Source of the DNA: Neomesorhizobium albiziae
GTDB taxonomy: Bacteria; Pseudomonadota; Alphaproteobacteria; Rhizobiales; Rhizobiaceae
Reading direction: 5' to 3'
DNA length: 64,000 nucleotides
NCBI RefSeq assembly: GCF_900114255.1
Contig: NZ_FOSL01000001.1
Span: 310,001 to 374,000 of the forward strand
Part shown: one piece after another, positions 1 to 9,435 of the stretch
Layout: the number at the start of each line of letters is the position of its first letter
How positions within the stretch are numbered: position 1 is the stretch's first letter
Program-made: the position numbers and the translations under genes
Notes under the pieces: model-generated
The model's input: only the letters and a program-made list of their open reading frames with translations
The model's database searches: none
What the model was told of the DNA's origin: nothing

Positions 1-535
1 TTTCCAGCTCTTTGCGGCCGCCCGCTAAATCGTCGTGGAACGACCCGTAAGGACCGGTGTAGAGTTCAATCCGGTCTGCGCCCGTATTCGCCGCTGCTTC
101 GATCCCCGCCGGATCGGCATCGGAAAATAGCGACACCCGGAAGCCGCCCTTCTTCAATCTCTTCACGATGGGCGTCAGAAAATTTGATTGGCCGGCGAAA
201 TTCCAGCCATGGTCGGACGTCGCCTGGGCTGGATCGTCCGGCACCAGGGTCACCTGCTCCGGCTGGTTCTTTTCCACAAGGCGTAGGAATTCTTCCGTTG
301 GGTAACCCTCGATATTGAACTCCGCGTGGGGAAATTCGTCGTCGATCAGCGCCCGGATTTCCGGCAGATCGGCGTTTCGCGTATGCCGTTCATCGGGCCT
401 GGGATGCACCGTCAGGCCGTGCGCGCCGGCGGCAAGCGCCAGCCGCCCGATCCCGGTAACGCTCGGCCAAGGCAGGTCGCGCCGGTTACGCAACATTGCG
501 ACGGCGTTGAGATTGACGGAAAGCTTCGCGGGCAT
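1..535 (-). CDS. pdxJ: Pyridoxine 5'-phosphate synthase, N-terminal part (cut by window edge)
   Basis: PdxJ condenses 1-deoxyxylulose 5-phosphate with 3-amino-2-oxopropyl phosphate in the last ring-closing step of DXP-dependent vitamin B6 synthesis in the cytoplasm. About 178 residues from the ATG at 533-535 are visible and the gene runs off the left edge without a stop. The start [19 protein letters not shown] and the segment [14 protein letters not shown] are typical of the TIM-barrel PdxJ family, followed by [16 protein letters not shown] and [11 protein letters not shown] strands. No neighbour in the window belongs to the same pathway. Identification is firm; the C-terminus cannot be judged. 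Confidence 0.93.
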   Translation of the reverse strand, partial: MPAKLSVNLNAVAMLRNRRDLPWPSVTGIGRLALAAGAHGLTVHPRPDERHTRNADLPEIRALIDDEFPHAEFNIEGYPTEEFLRLVEKNQPEQVTLVPDDPAQATSDHGWNFAGQSNFLTPIVKRLKKGGFRVSLFSDADPAGIEAAANTGADRIELYTGPYGSFHDDLAGGRKELE

Positions 536-646
536 GCAACGGACCTGAGGACAAAGGGCGGGAAACGAAGATATAATCGCTTTGTCGGGAACGGATAGCG
601 GGATTTGATTGTTCCAGTCCCCAGGAACCGTACCACAAGATGCAAG

Positions 647-1060
647 ATGAAGATGACTGCAACCGATCCCTTGCCGGCCATCCGCCGTATCGACACCGAT
701 CGCGGCGACCTGTGCGGCCTTGAAATCGTCGGGCATTTCACCTCCAACGACCTCGAAAATGCCTACGGGCTGCTCGAGGCCGCCTATGCCCAGCACGAAA
801 AGGTCGACCTCCTGGTCCGCATCAGACATTACGAGGGCTTCGACTGGGGCGCCGTGTTCGACGAATCGACGGTCCGGGGAAAGGCCCAGGCATTGCGCCA
901 TATCCGCAACTACGCGGTTGTCGGCGGTCCCACCTGGATGCGCGCCGTCCTTGCGGTTTTCGGTCCGCTGACCTCGATCAGGACCAGGCACTTTGACATG
1001 GCTGACGAATCCAAGGCATGGGTATGGATCGGCGGCAGCGAAAAGCAGCCCAAGAACTGA
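647..1060 (+). CDS. SpoIIAA/STAS-like protein
   Basis: A 137-residue cytoplasmic protein of the SpoIIAA-like (STAS-fold) family, widespread in proteobacteria and of unknown specific role. The core reads [20 protein letters not shown], then a beta strand VDLLVRI, a [17 protein letters not shown] segment, and an acidic-to-aromatic end ([10 protein letters not shown]) where these proteins normally finish. I take the ATG at 647; an in-frame TTG at 605 and an ATG at 653 are alternatives and no strong ribosome binding site decides. The PP2C-like phosphatase gene lies about 85 bp downstream on the same strand. STAS/PP2C partner switching is known in sigma-factor control, but a link here is only suggested by adjacency. 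Confidence 0.7.
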   Translation: MKMTATDPLPAIRRIDTDRGDLCGLEIVGHFTSNDLENAYGLLEAAYAQHEKVDLLVRIRHYEGFDWGAVFDESTVRGKAQALRHIRNYAVVGGPTWMRAVLAVFGPLTSIRTRHFDMADESKAWVWIGGSEKQPKN

Positions 1061-1144
1061 TCTGCCGTTCAGAACATCGTTTCGGTCACACCGCCGACAC
1101 AGGATTTGGTCAAAAAGGCCGCGCATGCCATTTCGAACGACTTC

Positions 1145-2026
1145 ATGATCCACCATCCCACGCTGCGCATCATCGATATCGCGTCCGATCCCGGCGACCT
1201 CTCCCGCGTCAATGAGGATGCGGCGGGCGGCAACCGCAGTTGCGCCTTCGTCATCGACGGCGCGACCGGGCTCGGCGGCAAAAGCATCGTCGGCCAGGAC
1301 GGTTCGGATGCTGCCTGGCTCGCGCGCCTTGCCAAGACATTCTTCGAACAGGAAGTGGTTTCGGGCCGCCCGATGAGCGACGTGGTCCGCACGCTGAACA
1401 AGCAGGCCGCCACCGTGGTGCAGGAATCCTCGGCCGGGCTGCCGATCGCAGCATGGAGCCTGCCGGTTGCCAGCTTCCAGATGGTGCGAGTCGACGACGC
1501 GGCAATCGTCACGCACGGGCTGGGCGACTGCCGCCTGTTTCTGGCCGACGCTGACGGCACGATCCTCGAAACCAGCGCCATGAAAGGCAATCATGCGGCC
1601 GAGCGCGAGGGCGCCCGGCGCGCCATCGCCCATGCGGGCGGCCTTGCCGCCATCAAGGCCTTGAGCGACGACCCTGCGGTGCGCGAGGAATTGCGCCGCC
1701 GCCGCTCCGTCTACAACAGGCCGGAAGGAAACGTCTGGACGCTCGGCACCGAACCCGCCGCCGCGAAACATCTCTCCAGCGAGCCAATTTCACCGCGCCT
1801 GCCGGCGACCGGGCTTCTGTGCAGCGACGGCTTCGCTGCCTTGTGTGATCAGTACGGGCGCTACGATCCGGCCGGCCTGATCGGCAAGGCGAAATCCGAT
1901 GGATTGAAATCGCTGATCGGCGAATTGCGGCATATCGAACGCACCGAGGATCCTAACGGCGAGGCCTATCCGCGTTTCAAGGTGAGCGACGATGCGACGG
2001 CGGTGCTGTTCGAAATCGTGGCATAA
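1145..2026 (+). CDS. PP2C-like serine/threonine phosphatase
   Basis: A 293-residue PP2C-family phosphatase that would dephosphorylate Ser/Thr in a metal-dependent reaction. Metal-binding signatures are visible in the usual order: an early Asp/Glu region ([12 protein letters not shown]), [32 protein letters not shown] and the C-terminal [12 protein letters not shown]. The ATG at 1145 starts just before the first conserved strand; an in-frame TTG at 1106 would add 13 unconvincing residues. It sits downstream of a STAS-like gene on the same strand. The gap of about 85 bp leaves co-transcription plausible but unproven. The substrate is unknown. Confidence 0.82.
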   Translation: MIHHPTLRIIDIASDPGDLSRVNEDAAGGNRSCAFVIDGATGLGGKSIVGQDGSDAAWLARLAKTFFEQEVVSGRPMSDVVRTLNKQAATVVQESSAGLPIAAWSLPVASFQMVRVDDAAIVTHGLGDCRLFLADADGTILETSAMKGNHAAEREGARRAIAHAGGLAAIKALSDDPAVREELRRRRSVYNRPEGNVWTLGTEPAAAKHLSSEPISPRLPATGLLCSDGFAALCDQYGRYDPAGLIGKAKSDGLKSLIGELRHIERTEDPNGEAYPRFKVSDDATAVLFEIVA

Positions 2027-2031
2027 TCCCG

Positions 2032-3159
2032 TCAGCGCACGATGGTCAGGCGTTCGGCCGCGCGCGTGATCGCCGTATAAAGCCAGCGCTGGCGGGTTTC
2101 CTTGAAGGCCCAGCTTTCGTCGAACAGCACGATGTCATTCCACTGCGAACCTTGCGCCTTGTGCACGGTCAGCGCGTAGCCATAGTCGAAATCGTCGAAG
2201 CGTTTCTTCTGGTTCCACGGAATGTCGGCGTCCGGGTCCTCGAAAGCGGCCTTCAGCAGCTTTATCTTGGCCACACCGCGGTCGGGATCGTCCTCCTCCG
2301 GCGAGACGAGAAGGTTGATGCCAGGCTTCACCGTCTCCCGCGACGATGTCATCACCTTCCACAAGGAGCCGTTGAGCAAACCCTTCGATGGATCGTTTCT
2401 CAGGCAAACCAGCTTGTCGCCGGCCTGCGGATAGTCGGCGGTGAACCCTTTCAACTCGCGCAGGCGCTTATTGTAACGCCGCCGTGTGCGGTTTGTGCCG
2501 ACCAGCACCTGGTCCGCTTTCAGCACCAGTTCCTGGTTTACCTCTTCCTTGCCGATCACCTGCGCGGTGCCGTAGTCGCCACGCATGAACTCGCGGCCCT
2601 CACGCACGTCGAGCGCCAGCCGGATGATCGGATTGTCGCGCGCCTGGCGATGGATTTCGGTGAGCAGGAAGTCCGGCTCATGCTCGGTGAAGAAACCGCC
2701 ACCCGAAATCGGCGGCAACTGGGCGGGATCGCCAAGCACCAGGATCGGCGTGCCGAAGCTCAGGAGATCGCGGCCAAGCTGCTCGTCGACCATCGAGCAC
2801 TCGTCGATGATGACCAGTTTGGCCCGCGAGATGGGGCTTTGCCGGTTGAGCGAGAAGGTCGGCGACATCGACGTCTTGCCGGTCACTTCGTCGGCAACGG
2901 ACTCTTCGCCCCTCGGCCGGTAGATCAGCGAATGGATGGTGCGGGCATTGATGGCGCCCTTCGAGCGAAGCACCTGTGCTGCCTTGCCGGTGAAGGCGGC
3001 GAACTGCACCTGGCCGTCGACATGTTCGGCGAAGTAGCGCGCCAGCGTCGTCTTGCCGGTGCCGGCATAACCAAACAGGCGGAAAATCTGCGGCCTGCCG
3101 GCTTTCAGCCAGCGCGCCACGGCTTTCAGCACGTCATCCTGTTGCGGAGAGAATTCCAT
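2032..3159 (-). CDS. RecD-like ATP-dependent DNA helicase
   Basis: A 375-residue superfamily 1 helicase related to RecD and exodeoxyribonuclease V alpha. Walker A is GYAGTGKTT near residue 30, Walker B IIDECSMVDE, then GDPAQLPPISGG, the helicase motif TEIHRQARDN, and the UvrD-like C-terminal signature YALTVHKAQGSQW followed by LYTAITRAAERLTIVR. It lacks the N-terminal RecB-binding region of full RecD, so it resembles the short single-domain RecD2-like helicases. I chose the ATG at 3157-3159, which precedes the family-like MEFSPQQDDVLKAV; longer in-frame reading is not conserved-looking. It converges on the PP2C gene with 5 bp between stops. Confidence 0.88.
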   Translation of the reverse strand: MEFSPQQDDVLKAVARWLKAGRPQIFRLFGYAGTGKTTLARYFAEHVDGQVQFAAFTGKAAQVLRSKGAINARTIHSLIYRPRGEESVADEVTGKTSMSPTFSLNRQSPISRAKLVIIDECSMVDEQLGRDLLSFGTPILVLGDPAQLPPISGGGFFTEHEPDFLLTEIHRQARDNPIIRLALDVREGREFMRGDYGTAQVIGKEEVNQELVLKADQVLVGTNRTRRRYNKRLRELKGFTADYPQAGDKLVCLRNDPSKGLLNGSLWKVMTSSRETVKPGINLLVSPEEDDPDRGVAKIKLLKAAFEDPDADIPWNQKKRFDDFDYGYALTVHKAQGSQWNDIVLFDESWAFKETRQRWLYTAITRAAERLTIVR

Positions 3160-3428
3160 GCGCTTGTGAGACAGGATTCGCAGAACGAGCGCAAGGCTGG
3201 GTGATATTCTTCGGATCGTGTCGAACTGACCTGTCGGTTCTCGTCCGCTTCGGTGGATCCTGCCGGAGGTATTGCGTCCTGCCCTCAAGGCATAGATACT
3301 TCCCGCATTAAAGCACACAGAGAGGAAAAGGTGTAAAATATAGCTTTATATGACACATCAATGCTCATCTCGAATAGAGATCAAAGCATAAAAGTGTTAC
3401 TTGCAAGACATCGGCAAATGATACGCAA

Positions 3429-6191
3429 ATGAGGGGCGTCGTGACAGAGTCGATCGAACCCAAGGGAAAATCATTCGAAGAAATTCGACGCGCCGAACTT
3501 GCGGCAATCAGGGATCGCAGGGAACAGGTTGGGGTAGCGGCGTCCGAGCCCAAGGGCAAGAGCGAAGACCCGACCGACATTTTCGGCGTTGCGTGCTCGG
3601 GCGGCGGCTTTCGTTCGGCATCCTTCTGCCTCGGTGCGCTGCAGGCGCTCGACCGCTACAATCTGATCCCGCGGATCGATTATTTGTCGACAGTTTCGGG
3701 CGGCGGCTACGCCGGCGCCAGCATGGTTGCTGCCATGAGCCGCGGCGACGGGACGTTTCCCTTTGCGGTCGCGCAGGGGGAGGACAGCGACGTGCGCGAC
3801 AACGAGCCGGTCAGCCACATTCGCGACAACAGCCGCTATCTCGCGCCGCGGGGTATCCGGGATTTGCTGCTGTCGGCGGCGATCGTGCTGCGCGGGCTGA
3901 TGGTCAACCTGCTGCTGGTGCTGTCTGTCGTGTTGCCGCTAGCAGCCCTCACGATCCTGATCAATCCGACGGTCGATCATCTGGGGCATGACGTCCTCTA
4001 TGACGTCGTCCGCTACTACGTACCCCCGATCGGCTGGAAGGAAGCTAATTTCATTTCACCCGGCGGATTTCTGCTCGACCCGTTCCTGCTTACCAAAACG
4101 CTGGGTATTGCGCTCCTTCTGTATCTGCTCGCCTGGGGCCTGCGGCGCTCCTATGTCGAGCGTTATGACGCCGCAACGGCTCAACGCATTTCCGAACCAC
4201 GTAGCCGCTGGGCGCTGGTCGGCGCGATTGTGATCGTTCTGCTCGCGATCTTCGTGGTGATCGAGGTGCAGTCCATGATCTTTGCCACGATCATAGCCAC
4301 GCTGACCCCGCACGATAAAAGCGTGACGGCATCCGACGCAGGCGGTGGCGCGCTCACCATCGGCGGCATCCTGGCGACCATCGCCACCGCCACGGCGGTG
4401 TTTCAGAAACGGCTGGTCAGTTGGATCCAGAAGGCGCTCAACAATCCGACCATCGGCGGGCTAATCCGGTCCGCGATTGCCAAGCTGGCGCTTTATGCCG
4501 CTGCCATGGCCGTGCCCGCGCTGATCTACCTGCTCTATCTCGTCATCGTCGTGCCGGGCATCGCCGCCGCTGACGGCGAGTATCCGCTGGCGCCGACCTT
4601 TCTTAGCGACGAAACCTATCGAACCGCAGCCTGGCTTTACCGTGCGCTTGGTGTGTGCCTGCTGGTGTGGCTGGCTGTCGCGGTTGCGCATGCGCGAAAG
4701 CAGCTTCTCGTCAGCATCAGGGAAACACGCAGCAGACGGCCATTGCGGGTCTCGCTAGTGACGCTTGCCTTGCTTTTGCTGATCTGCGCCTTCGCTTTGT
4801 TTGCGAATGTGACGAGGCCGCCCGTTTCGCCACAATGGTACGTGCTCAACACCTATCTCGCCGCCGCATGCCTCGTGGCTTTCCTGTCGTTCAACTTTAC
4901 GGAAAACGCCAATGCGCTGCACCGGCTCTATCGGGACCGTCTGAACGCGGCATTTCGGCTCGGCAAAGGGCGGTCCGGCAGGAGATCGCTCCCCCTGCAC
5001 GAACTTGGTGACAAGGCGCCATACCTGCTGGTCAACGGCACGCTCAACGTTCGCCGCTCGAGCAGGAAGCCGCGGTCCAATGAAACCGCCATGAACGGTA
5101 TGGGCGCCGCCGGCAAGCAGCCGGGTGACACGGCTGCCGGGGGCAGTTCGCCGAGTGCCAGCGCCGAAGCCGACACCCTGCCCAATCCCGATCCCGCCAA
5201 GCGTGGCCGCAATGCCGAGTTTTTCCTGTTCTCGAAAGGCTTCATCGGCAGTGACGCCACCGGTTACGCCTCGGCGGCGCTGATGGCAGAAGAGGACCGC
5301 CAGATCGACCTGGCGACCGCTGTGGCGATTTCAGGCGCGGCGGTCTCCTCCAGCATGGGCCGCGTCGGCATCGGCTTTCTCGGTCCGACGCTCGCGCTGC
5401 TCAACCTTCGCCTGGGCTACTGGCTGCGCAATCCGCGCTATGCGGAAGAAAGCCTTGAGCCATCATCAATATCGGGAACATCTTCCGCCAAGGTCAACTG
5501 GTATGACTTGTTCCGCTTCTACCTCGCAGCCGAAGCTTTCGGCCTTCTCGGCTCGGACAGTTCGCGTATCTACGTCACCGACGGCGGCCACATCGACAAT
5601 ATCGGGCTTTACCAGCTGCTGAAGCGAAAGTGCCAATTTGTCATTGTCATCGATGGGGAAGCCGATCCGGCGATGAATTTTGGCGCTCTGGTCGACGTGC
5701 AGCGTTTTGCACGCATCGATCTTGGTGTGCGCATCACACTCGACTGGGAACCGATGCGGGCGGCGATGCTGCAGCGCTCGGCCGACCGGATGAAGCGGGC
5801 CCCGAAAGACGATGACATCCACAGGCAGCATTTCGCTGTCGGCAAGATCCTTTACGACCAGTCAGGCAGCGAAGGCATCCTGGTTTATGTCAAAGCCTCC
5901 GTCACCGGCGACGAGGCGGATTACATTCTTGACTACGAACGACGTTATCCGCTCTTCCCGCATGAATCGACCGGCGACCAATTCTTTTCCGAAGAGCAGA
6001 TGGAGGCTTATCGCGCGCTCGGTTTCCACGCCATGAATTGCGCGCTCAAGGAACCTCCCGCCCCGAAGGGCAAGGCACCGCGACCGGAGAAGGAAACACT
6101 GATCCTGGAACTAAAGAACCGGCTGAACGCGAAGCGGTCGGTGGACACGCCGAAGGGCAACGCCGGAAAGGTCCGCGTGAAAGCCGGTTGA
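3429..6191 (+). CDS. Multi-pass membrane patatin-like phospholipase
   Basis: A 920-residue protein in which a patatin-like lipase domain is split by a long block of membrane helices. The N-terminal part holds the oxyanion loop SGGGFR (about residues 57-62) and the nucleophile region DYLSTVSGGGYAG (Ser about 90; the first Gly of GxSxG is Thr). Roughly residues 145-500 contain seven or more hydrophobic segments. The catalytic Asp motif TDGGHIDN lies near residue 717, followed by FVIVIDGEADP. This arrangement predicts an inner-membrane acyl hydrolase. The ATG at 3429 and a GTG at 3441 with GAGGGGC upstream are both possible starts. The upstream 260 bp is AT-rich and promoter-like. Physiological substrate unknown. 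Confidence 0.85.
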   Translation: MRGVVTESIEPKGKSFEEIRRAELAAIRDRREQVGVAASEPKGKSEDPTDIFGVACSGGGFRSASFCLGALQALDRYNLIPRIDYLSTVSGGGYAGASMVAAMSRGDGTFPFAVAQGEDSDVRDNEPVSHIRDNSRYLAPRGIRDLLLSAAIVLRGLMVNLLLVLSVVLPLAALTILINPTVDHLGHDVLYDVVRYYVPPIGWKEANFISPGGFLLDPFLLTKTLGIALLLYLLAWGLRRSYVERYDAATAQRISEPRSRWALVGAIVIVLLAIFVVIEVQSMIFATIIATLTPHDKSVTASDAGGGALTIGGILATIATATAVFQKRLVSWIQKALNNPTIGGLIRSAIAKLALYAAAMAVPALIYLLYLVIVVPGIAAADGEYPLAPTFLSDETYRTAAWLYRALGVCLLVWLAVAVAHARKQLLVSIRETRSRRPLRVSLVTLALLLLICAFALFANVTRPPVSPQWYVLNTYLAAACLVAFLSFNFTENANALHRLYRDRLNAAFRLGKGRSGRRSLPLHELGDKAPYLLVNGTLNVRRSSRKPRSNETAMNGMGAAGKQPGDTAAGGSSPSASAEADTLPNPDPAKRGRNAEFFLFSKGFIGSDATGYASAALMAEEDRQIDLATAVAISGAAVSSSMGRVGIGFLGPTLALLNLRLGYWLRNPRYAEESLEPSSISGTSSAKVNWYDLFRFYLAAEAFGLLGSDSSRIYVTDGGHIDNIGLYQLLKRKCQFVIVIDGEADPAMNFGALVDVQRFARIDLGVRITLDWEPMRAAMLQRSADRMKRAPKDDDIHRQHFAVGKILYDQSGSEGILVYVKASVTGDEADYILDYERRYPLFPHESTGDQFFSEEQMEAYRALGFHAMNCALKEPPAPKGKAPRPEKETLILELKNRLNAKRSVDTPKGNAGKVRVKAG

Positions 6192-6202
6192 CGCTCGCCC
6201 GG

Positions 6203-7483
6203 TTATGCCGGCTGCAATCCCTGTCTTCTGTCCGGTGCTGTCGGCGCAATCAGCATCGACAGCGCGGCAGCCGCGACCGCCGTCATACCGGCGATCTGGA
6301 AGGCGAGTTCGTAGTTGCCCTGATATTCGCGCATGAAGCCCCCGAAGAAAGCCGCCGTCGCAGCGCCCACCTGGTGGCCAGCGACAATCCAGCCGAACAC
6401 AAGCGGCCCGCTGCGGTCGCCGAAGGCCTCGTTGGAAAGACGCAAGGTCGGCGGCACCGTGGCAATCCAGTCGAGGCCGTAAAACACCGCAAAGATGGTC
6501 AGGGCGGTAATCGAGAAGCCGGAATAAGGCAGGTAGATCAGCGACAGGCCACGCACCGCATAATAGACGCCGAGCAGCTTGCGAGGATCGAAACGGTCGG
6601 TCAACCAGCCGGAAAGCGTGGTGCCGATCAGGTCGAACACGCCCATGACGGCGAGCAGACCGGCGGCTTGCACTTCCGCGATGCCCATGTCGCCGCAGAA
6701 TGCGATGAGATGCGTGCCGACAAGGCCGTTGGTGGTAAAGCCGCAGATGAAGAAGGTGGCGAAAAGATACCAGAACACCCGTGTTTTCGCCGCGTCGCGC
6801 AACGTGGTGAGCGTGACCGTCAGGAAATTGCCGGGCACGGCAGTTGCCTCGGGTTCCGGTCCTTCGGCGCCGTAGCGCGTCAAGCCTATCGAGGACGGCC
6901 GTTCCGGCACCAGCAGCCAGACCAGCGGCAAAAGCGCGGCTGTCGCAACCGAGACGGCGATCACCACCGGCTTCCAGCCGCCGCTCTCGGCCAGCATGGC
7001 AAGCAGCGGCAGGAAGACCAGCAGCCCGGTCGCCGCACTCGCCGACATCAGGCCCATCATCAGCCCGCGATTGGTCTTGAACCAGCGATTGACGATCGTG
7101 GCCCCGAGCACGGTCGCCACAGCGCCCGAGCCGACGCCGGACATCACGCCCCAGGTGGCGATCAGTTGCCACGGCTCCGTCATCAGCAAGCTGAGTGCCG
7201 TCGACACGGACATGATAAGGAGTGCCGCGAGCAGCGTGCGCCGCAGTCCGATGCGCTCCATCAGGGCGGCCGCAAACGGCCCGGCGAGCCCGTAGATGAA
7301 AATGCCGACTGCGGCGGCGAGCGAGATCACGTCGCGGCGCCAGCCGAATGCGTCCTCCAGCGGCACCATCATCACCGACATCGACGAGCGCAGTCCGGCA
7401 GCGATCAGCAGGCAGAAGAAGATCACGCCGACAACGACGAATGCATAACGTTGTCCAAAGGGTCGATTTTTCGCTATTGTCAT
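6203..7483 (-). CDS. MFS transporter
   Basis: A 426-residue major facilitator with 12 predicted helices and a central loop near residues 190-215. The first helix is FVVVGVIFFCLLIAAGL; the helix 2-3 loop carries ERIGLRRTLL and the second half carries LTDRFDPRKLLG, both standard MFS loops. The substrate cannot be read from sequence. The chosen ATG (7481-7483) lies inside the operator shared with the divergent TetR gene and has no Shine-Dalgarno. A farther ATG at 7552 would add 23 residues encoded by operator DNA, which I consider less likely. The divergent TetR gene is the probable repressor. Confidence 0.85.
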   Translation of the reverse strand: MTIAKNRPFGQRYAFVVVGVIFFCLLIAAGLRSSMSVMMVPLEDAFGWRRDVISLAAAVGIFIYGLAGPFAAALMERIGLRRTLLAALLIMSVSTALSLLMTEPWQLIATWGVMSGVGSGAVATVLGATIVNRWFKTNRGLMMGLMSASAATGLLVFLPLLAMLAESGGWKPVVIAVSVATAALLPLVWLLVPERPSSIGLTRYGAEGPEPEATAVPGNFLTVTLTTLRDAAKTRVFWYLFATFFICGFTTNGLVGTHLIAFCGDMGIAEVQAAGLLAVMGVFDLIGTTLSGWLTDRFDPRKLLGVYYAVRGLSLIYLPYSGFSITALTIFAVFYGLDWIATVPPTLRLSNEAFGDRSGPLVFGWIVAGHQVGAATAAFFGGFMREYQGNYELAFQIAGMTAVAAAALSMLIAPTAPDRRQGLQPA

Positions 7484-7539
7484 GTTACAAACCGGTACGT
7501 ATCTATTGGTTCTCGCTTGTACGTACCGGTCAGTAACAT
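7482..7539. promoter_or_regulatory. Paired inverted operator between MFS and TetR genes
   Basis: Two copies of a 20-bp word face each other: 7482-7501 and the reverse complement at 7520-7539, identical at 18 of 20 positions (ATGTTAC, two variable bases, ACCGGTACGTA). The core ACCGGTACGT (7491-7500) and ACGTACCGGT (7521-7530) match perfectly. The pair lies between divergent MFS and TetR genes and covers the MFS start codon, as expected of a TetR-family repressor controlling both directions. Binding itself is inferred. Confidence 0.7.
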
Positions 7540-7555
7540 TGTCAAGAGGCATTCT

Positions 7556-8173
7556 GTGAACGATCGAAAATCAGAAACGGCGACTGCCGGCGTGGAAACG
7601 CCCGCGCCGCCGCGCGCCGCCGACCGTATTCTTGAAGTCGCGCGCGATCTCTTCTATCGCGAAGGCATCCGCGCCGTTGGCGTTGACGAGATCGTGCGCC
7701 AGGCCGGCGTCACCAAGCCCAGCCTCTACCGCAGTTTTTCTTCCAAGGACGAACTCGCGGCCTCCTATCTGAAGGCCTACGAGGCTGAATTCTGGGCGCG
7801 TTTCGACGAAGCTGTCGAGGCGCATCCCGGCGATCCGCGCCGCCAGATCGTGGCTTTCCTCAGCGGTGTCGGCAAACGCGCGTCTGTCGACGGCTACCGC
7901 GGCTGCGGCATGACCAATGCTGCTGTCGAATATCCGGAAAGGGACCATCCGGCGCGCCTGGTCGGCGAGAACAACAAGATCGAGCTGCGCGGCCGATTGC
8001 GCCGAATGGCTGCCGAAATGGGCGCCGCCGATCCCGCTACGCTGGGCGATGGCCTGCTGCTGCTCATCGAAGGCGCCTATATCAGCGGCCAGCTTTTCGG
8101 TTCGGGTGGCCCGGCCGCCGCGGTGGCAAAAAATGCGGACCTGCTGATCGAAGCCAGCCTGTCTGCAAAATAG
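7556..8173 (+). CDS. TetR/AcrR family transcriptional regulator
   Basis: A 205-residue TetR-type repressor. The helix-turn-helix region reads ILEVARDLFYREGIRAVGVD, then EIVRQAGVTKPSLYRSFSSK, near residues 24-65, and the C-terminal half is the helical ligand-binding domain. It begins at GTG 7556 with AGAGG about 8 bases upstream. It is divergent from an MFS gene across the 20-bp paired repeat at 7482-7539, so it probably represses both. The inducer is unknown. It ends 3 bp before the stop of the convergent sigma-factor gene. Confidence 0.9.
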   Translation: MNDRKSETATAGVETPAPPRAADRILEVARDLFYREGIRAVGVDEIVRQAGVTKPSLYRSFSSKDELAASYLKAYEAEFWARFDEAVEAHPGDPRRQIVAFLSGVGKRASVDGYRGCGMTNAAVEYPERDHPARLVGENNKIELRGRLRRMAAEMGAADPATLGDGLLLLIEGAYISGQLFGSGGPAAAVAKNADLLIEASLSAK

Positions 8174-8176
8174 GCG

Positions 8177-8881
8177 TCAACGCGTTTCGGGAGCGCGGAG
8201 CCTCGCCACGACCCGGTCCGCCATTGCTTCGCAGCGCGCGCCGTCGAATGGAAACAGTCCGGAAAATGTCGGCGACAGCCGTTCCTCTATTGCGGCGCGC
8301 ATCAGCCGGCGCGCCCTGTGAAGGCGCGTCTTGACCGTTTCCGGTTTCAGCGAAAGCTGATCGGCGGTCTCGTCGGTGCTCAGGCCTTCTATGTCGCGCA
8401 ACACGAAGACAATCCGGAAATCGCCCGGCAGATCGTCCACCGCCTTCTCGAGAAAATCCCGGATCTGCTTGCGGGTCAGGTCGGAATCCGCGCCCGGCGG
8501 CGTCAATGAGGTCGGAAACATGATCACGCTGTCCCGGTTGAAGTTGCCGGCATCGAGTTGCTCGAGCTCGGCGGTCGGCCGGCGGCGGCGCAAACGCCCC
8601 AGCGCCTCGTTGAGGGCAATCCGGGTCAGCCAGGTCGAGAAACTGGAATGGCCCTGGAAAGAATCGAGCCTGGTAAAGGCGCGGACATAGGCCTCCTGCA
8701 CGATGTCTTCAGCTTCCGCGTCATTGCGCACGACGGAACGCGCGATCCGGAACAGCCGCTGATTGTTGCGCCGGATCAACTCGCGAACGGCATTTTCGCC
8801 ACCCTTGCGCGCCAGTTCGACCAGCTCTTCATCGGCGTGTCCGACAAGTCCGGTCCGATGCTTCATCACTGCAAGCTGCAT
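8177..8881 (-). CDS. ECF-type RNA polymerase sigma factor
   Basis: A 234-residue sigma-70 family protein. Region 2 is ARKGGENAVRELIRRNNQRL through RNDAEAEDIVQEAYVRAFTR; region 4 is AVDDLPGDFRIVFVLRDIEG, then LSTDETADQLSLKPETVKTR. The ATG at 8881 has GAGG 9-10 bases upstream; a GTG at 8896 overlaps the upstream gene. It is the third gene of an apparent operon with a predicted exported protein (9432-9854) and a cupredoxin (8893-9435). No anti-sigma factor gene is adjacent, which is unusual for ECF factors. The target promoter is not visible. Confidence 0.9.
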   Translation of the reverse strand: MQLAVMKHRTGLVGHADEELVELARKGGENAVRELIRRNNQRLFRIARSVVRNDAEAEDIVQEAYVRAFTRLDSFQGHSSFSTWLTRIALNEALGRLRRRRPTAELEQLDAGNFNRDSVIMFPTSLTPPGADSDLTRKQIRDFLEKAVDDLPGDFRIVFVLRDIEGLSTDETADQLSLKPETVKTRLHRARRLMRAAIEERLSPTFSGLFPFDGARCEAMADRVVARLRAPETR

Positions 8882-8892
8882 GACGAGGTTCC

Positions 8893-9435
8893 TCACGACC
8901 CAGTTGGCGGACGGCGCACGATGCCCTTGGCGATGATCTCTTCGACCGGCGGAAATCCATCCAGCGCGACCTGAGGCAAGGGTATCAAGCCCGGCCCGGT
9001 CTTCCCGGAAACGGTTTCCGTTGCCGGTGGCAAACCCACCACGATCCGGCCAACCATGCCGGCATGTTCATGCGGCACGCAGTAGTAATCGTACACCCCA
9101 ACCTTGGTGAGCGTCACCGAGAACATCTCGCCCGGCAGAAGATAATCCGAATTCCAGGGTTCGGCCGCTTCCGGGATGCGCAGTGGCCGCTCGAACAGCT
9201 TCGGATGATACGCCGTCACGGTATGCGAATTGCCGGGGTCACGATTGGTCCAGCGGATTGTCTGGCCGGGCTCGACATGCACGCCGTACGGATCGAACCA
9301 GACATGCGAACCGTTCGCCCTGCCCCTCATCGTGACCTCGACAGGACCGGCCGCAAGCCCATGCGTCGGAGTGAAAACAAAGGCGGCGAGCAAACCCCCG
9401 CCGGCTTCCATCATACGCCTGCGCGTCACCATCAT
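8893..9435 (-). CDS. Exported plastocyanin/azurin-type copper protein
   Basis: A 180-residue blue-copper (cupredoxin) protein predicted to be exported. The N-terminus TRRRMMEAGGGLLAAFVF followed by GLAAG resembles a Tat-type signal. The type 1 copper ligands are evident: His in NSHTVTAYH and the C-terminal YYCVPHEHAGMVG loop giving Cys, His and Met. It would carry electrons or bind copper in the periplasm. Its ATG overlaps the stop of the upstream gene as ATGA (9432-9435), and the downstream sigma-factor gene starts about 12 bp past its stop, so the three are probably co-transcribed and translationally coupled. Confidence 0.87.
   Translation of the reverse strand: MMVTRRRMMEAGGGLLAAFVFTPTHGLAAGPVEVTMRGRANGSHVWFDPYGVHVEPGQTIRWTNRDPGNSHTVTAYHPKLFERPLRIPEAAEPWNSDYLLPGEMFSVTLTKVGVYDYYCVPHEHAGMVGRIVVGLPPATETVSGKTGPGLIPLPQVALDGFPPVEEIIAKGIVRRPPTGS

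Noticed and set aside
6038-7555. A long plus-strand open frame running into the TetR gene
   Set aside because: It is antisense to a clear MFS transporter; only the 3' part from 7556 is a real protein. The translation upstream has low-complexity, His/Arg/Gln-rich shadow composition.
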